Program-made: the position numbers and the translations under genes | From: an uncultured euryarchaeote | GTDB lineage: Archaea; Thermoplasmatota; Poseidoniia; Poseidoniales; Thalassarchaeaceae | Reading direction: 5' to 3' | Assembly: GCA_937897085.1 (NCBI GenBank) | Contig: CALCOR010000062.1 | Span: forward strand, 1 to 6,621 | Length of the DNA: 6,621 bases | Shown here: positions 5,505-6,621 of the stretch, in pieces | How the letters are laid out: every line of letters starts with the position of its first letter | Numbering within the stretch: position 1 is the stretch's first letter | Notes under the pieces: generated by a model | Databases searched by the model: none | What the model saw: the letters and a program-made list of their open reading frames with translations, nothing else | What the model was told of the DNA's origin: nothing

Positions 5505-6621
5505 AGGCGACCGGCTCGGTGGCATACTCGGTCGGCAGGAGCAACTCGACGCCGAACAGCGGATCAGGGTCGGTGAGGTCATGGTAGGCGATCACCGCCC
5601 CGCCATCGGGCAGGATTGTCATGCTGGCGAAATCGAAGCGCACATCGTTGCCCGCTCCACTCGTCGAGTCGGAGTCACCCTGGCCGAGGTAGGTCATGCT
5701 GTCCGGTTCCATCGACTCGCTGAATCCGCGGATGTGCCAAGCGACGTCGACGTCTGGCCCCTCGGAGCTCTGGTAGCGCACATTGAGCACGAACAGGTCG
5801 TGCACCCCGTTGGAATGGAACTCCCACTCCTCGATGTCGGCAGCAACGTCCGAGATGTCGTAACTCTGGTTGGTCCAGTTGTCACCCCCATCCCAGGAGA
5901 GCATGTGGGTGATGTTGAGGCCGGTGCGCTTGACGCAGTGCAGGGCGGTGGAGGAGTCGATGGCGCAGTATTGGGAAGGCAGTGAATTCCCGTCCGGAGT
6001 CTCAGCCCGCCACCAGTCGAGGTTGGTGTCCACCCAGGCGTCACCACCGTCCTGGAAGTAGTCCGGGAAGTAGAGCCCGCCAGAGGGCACCGGGAAGGAG
6101 CGCATCTCCTTGTGCGGCTTGTGGTAATCCCAGGACACCGGCAGTTCGTCGAACTCAAGGTCCACTTGTGTGCTGGGAAGGTTGGCATCCCTGTCAGGGA
6201 AATCGAAGGGGTAGTAGTTCAGCCCGTCCACGCTGATCTCCCCACCGCGGTTGCTGCTCTGGTGCCAGAAGTTGGAGATGACCAGGCTCGCCCACTCTCC
6301 GCTGCCGATGTTGCTGCTGATCGGCCCGACAACCTCCACCTGCCACGAGCGGTCGTAGAACGGCTCGGTGTAGCGATTGTAGCACCAGGTCCAATCTTGA
6401 TCGTCGGCGTCCCACAGGAATGCGTAGAACTGGTCTGCGCCAGATGAACTCGGATAGGGGAACCAGCCCATGGCGATGATGTCGCCCGTGGTCGTCTGCA
6501 CGATGCTCCCCTCACCAAGCCCCTCTTGACCGGGAATGGTAATCTTGGGGGTCCGGCAACTGAGGTCCTGCACCACCGGCGGCACCCACTCCTTCCAGGT
6601 GTGCCCCCTGTCCTCGGACCA
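5503..6621 (-). CDS. BNR/Asp-box beta-propeller protein, probably secreted or surface-exposed; 5' part outside window
   Basis: The frame is open to the right edge, so the N-terminus is missing; 372 residues remain to the stop at 5503. The first visible residues, WSEDRGHTW, form a complete Asp box (S-x-D-x-G-x-T-W, residues 2-9). A second, less perfect box, SWDGGDNW, lies at 242-249. Blade-like strands such as GSIVQTTTGDIIAMGW (38-53) and MTILPDGGAVIAYHD (334-348) recur. This is the sialidase-like beta-propeller fold, but none of the sialidase arginine-triad or FRIP signatures is evident in this part, so enzyme activity should not be assumed. The protein is rich in Trp, Tyr, Asp and Ser, poor in Lys, and has a few Cys that could form disulfides, which fits an extracellular protein; any signal peptide would lie outside the window. 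It ends without a membrane anchor or sorting motif. The internal GTG at 6585 would cut off the first Asp box and is not the start. The substrate is unknown. Confidence 0.87.
   Translation of the reverse strand, partial: WSEDRGHTWKEWVPPVVQDLSCRTPKITIPGQEGLGEGSIVQTTTGDIIAMGWFPYPSSSGADQFYAFLWDADDQDWTWCYNRYTEPFYDRSWQVEVVGPISSNIGSGEWASLVISNFWHQSSNRGGEISVDGLNYYPFDFPDRDANLPSTQVDLEFDELPVSWDYHKPHKEMRSFPVPSGGLYFPDYFQDGGDAWVDTNLDWWRAETPDGNSLPSQYCAIDSSTALHCVKRTGLNITHMLSWDGGDNWTNQSYDISDVAADIEEWEFHSNGVHDLFVLNVRYQSSEGPDVDVAWHIRGFSESMEPDSMTYLGQGDSDSTSGAGNDVRFDFASMTILPDGGAVIAYHDLTDPDPLFGVELLLPTEYATEPVA

Noticed and set aside
5025..5985. Two long plus-strand open frames (183 and 204 codons) opposite the nuclease and Asp-box genes
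   Set aside because: They overlap each other and the recognisable minus-strand genes, have no domain pattern, and are explained by stop-poor complementary frames.

Overview
The window is GC-rich and densely coded. It holds five protein genes: a truncated metal-binding membrane-protein candidate (minus), isoleucyl-tRNA synthetase (plus), a DNA methyltransferase (plus), a small PD-(D/E)XK nuclease candidate (minus) and a truncated BNR/Asp-box beta-propeller protein (minus). No rRNA, tRNA, CRISPR array or insertion sequence was seen.

Organism: not settled. An IleRS2-type synthetase, a probable leaderless ileS start, an HMA plus possible DUF4396 protein, and a Trp/Asp-rich Asp-box protein of the kind common in marine plankton fit a planktonic prokaryote. 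My preferred guess is a marine euryarchaeon of the Marine Group II (Poseidoniales) type. A marine bacterium with a GC-rich genome is a real alternative. This is inference from protein character, not from a phylogenetic marker.

Layout: bases 1-309 carry the start of a minus-strand heavy-metal-associated (HMA) domain protein that runs off the left edge. It diverges from ileS (413-3631) across a short AT-rich gap that may be a shared promoter. A 96-base gap follows ileS. It contains two CGTACG palindromes and a good Shine-Dalgarno site leading to the methyltransferase (3728-4960). The nuclease candidate (4965-5492, minus) is tail-to-tail with the methyltransferase, with only 4 bases between the stop codons. 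The nuclease sits immediately downstream of the Asp-box protein gene (5503-6621, minus, running off the right edge), and its ribosome binding site overlaps that gene's stop codon.

How they fit together: the methyltransferase has SPPF and DPFxGxGT motifs, and the 175-residue neighbour has a D-x5-E-x-K nuclease core. The pair reads most simply as a compact restriction-modification system embedded between housekeeping and surface/secreted genes, with the nuclease apparently relying on the transcript of the secreted-protein gene. The isoleucyl-tRNA synthetase carries the swapped signature G-I-H-H in place of the class I HIGH motif, a variant linked in IleRS2 enzymes to very strong mupirocin resistance.
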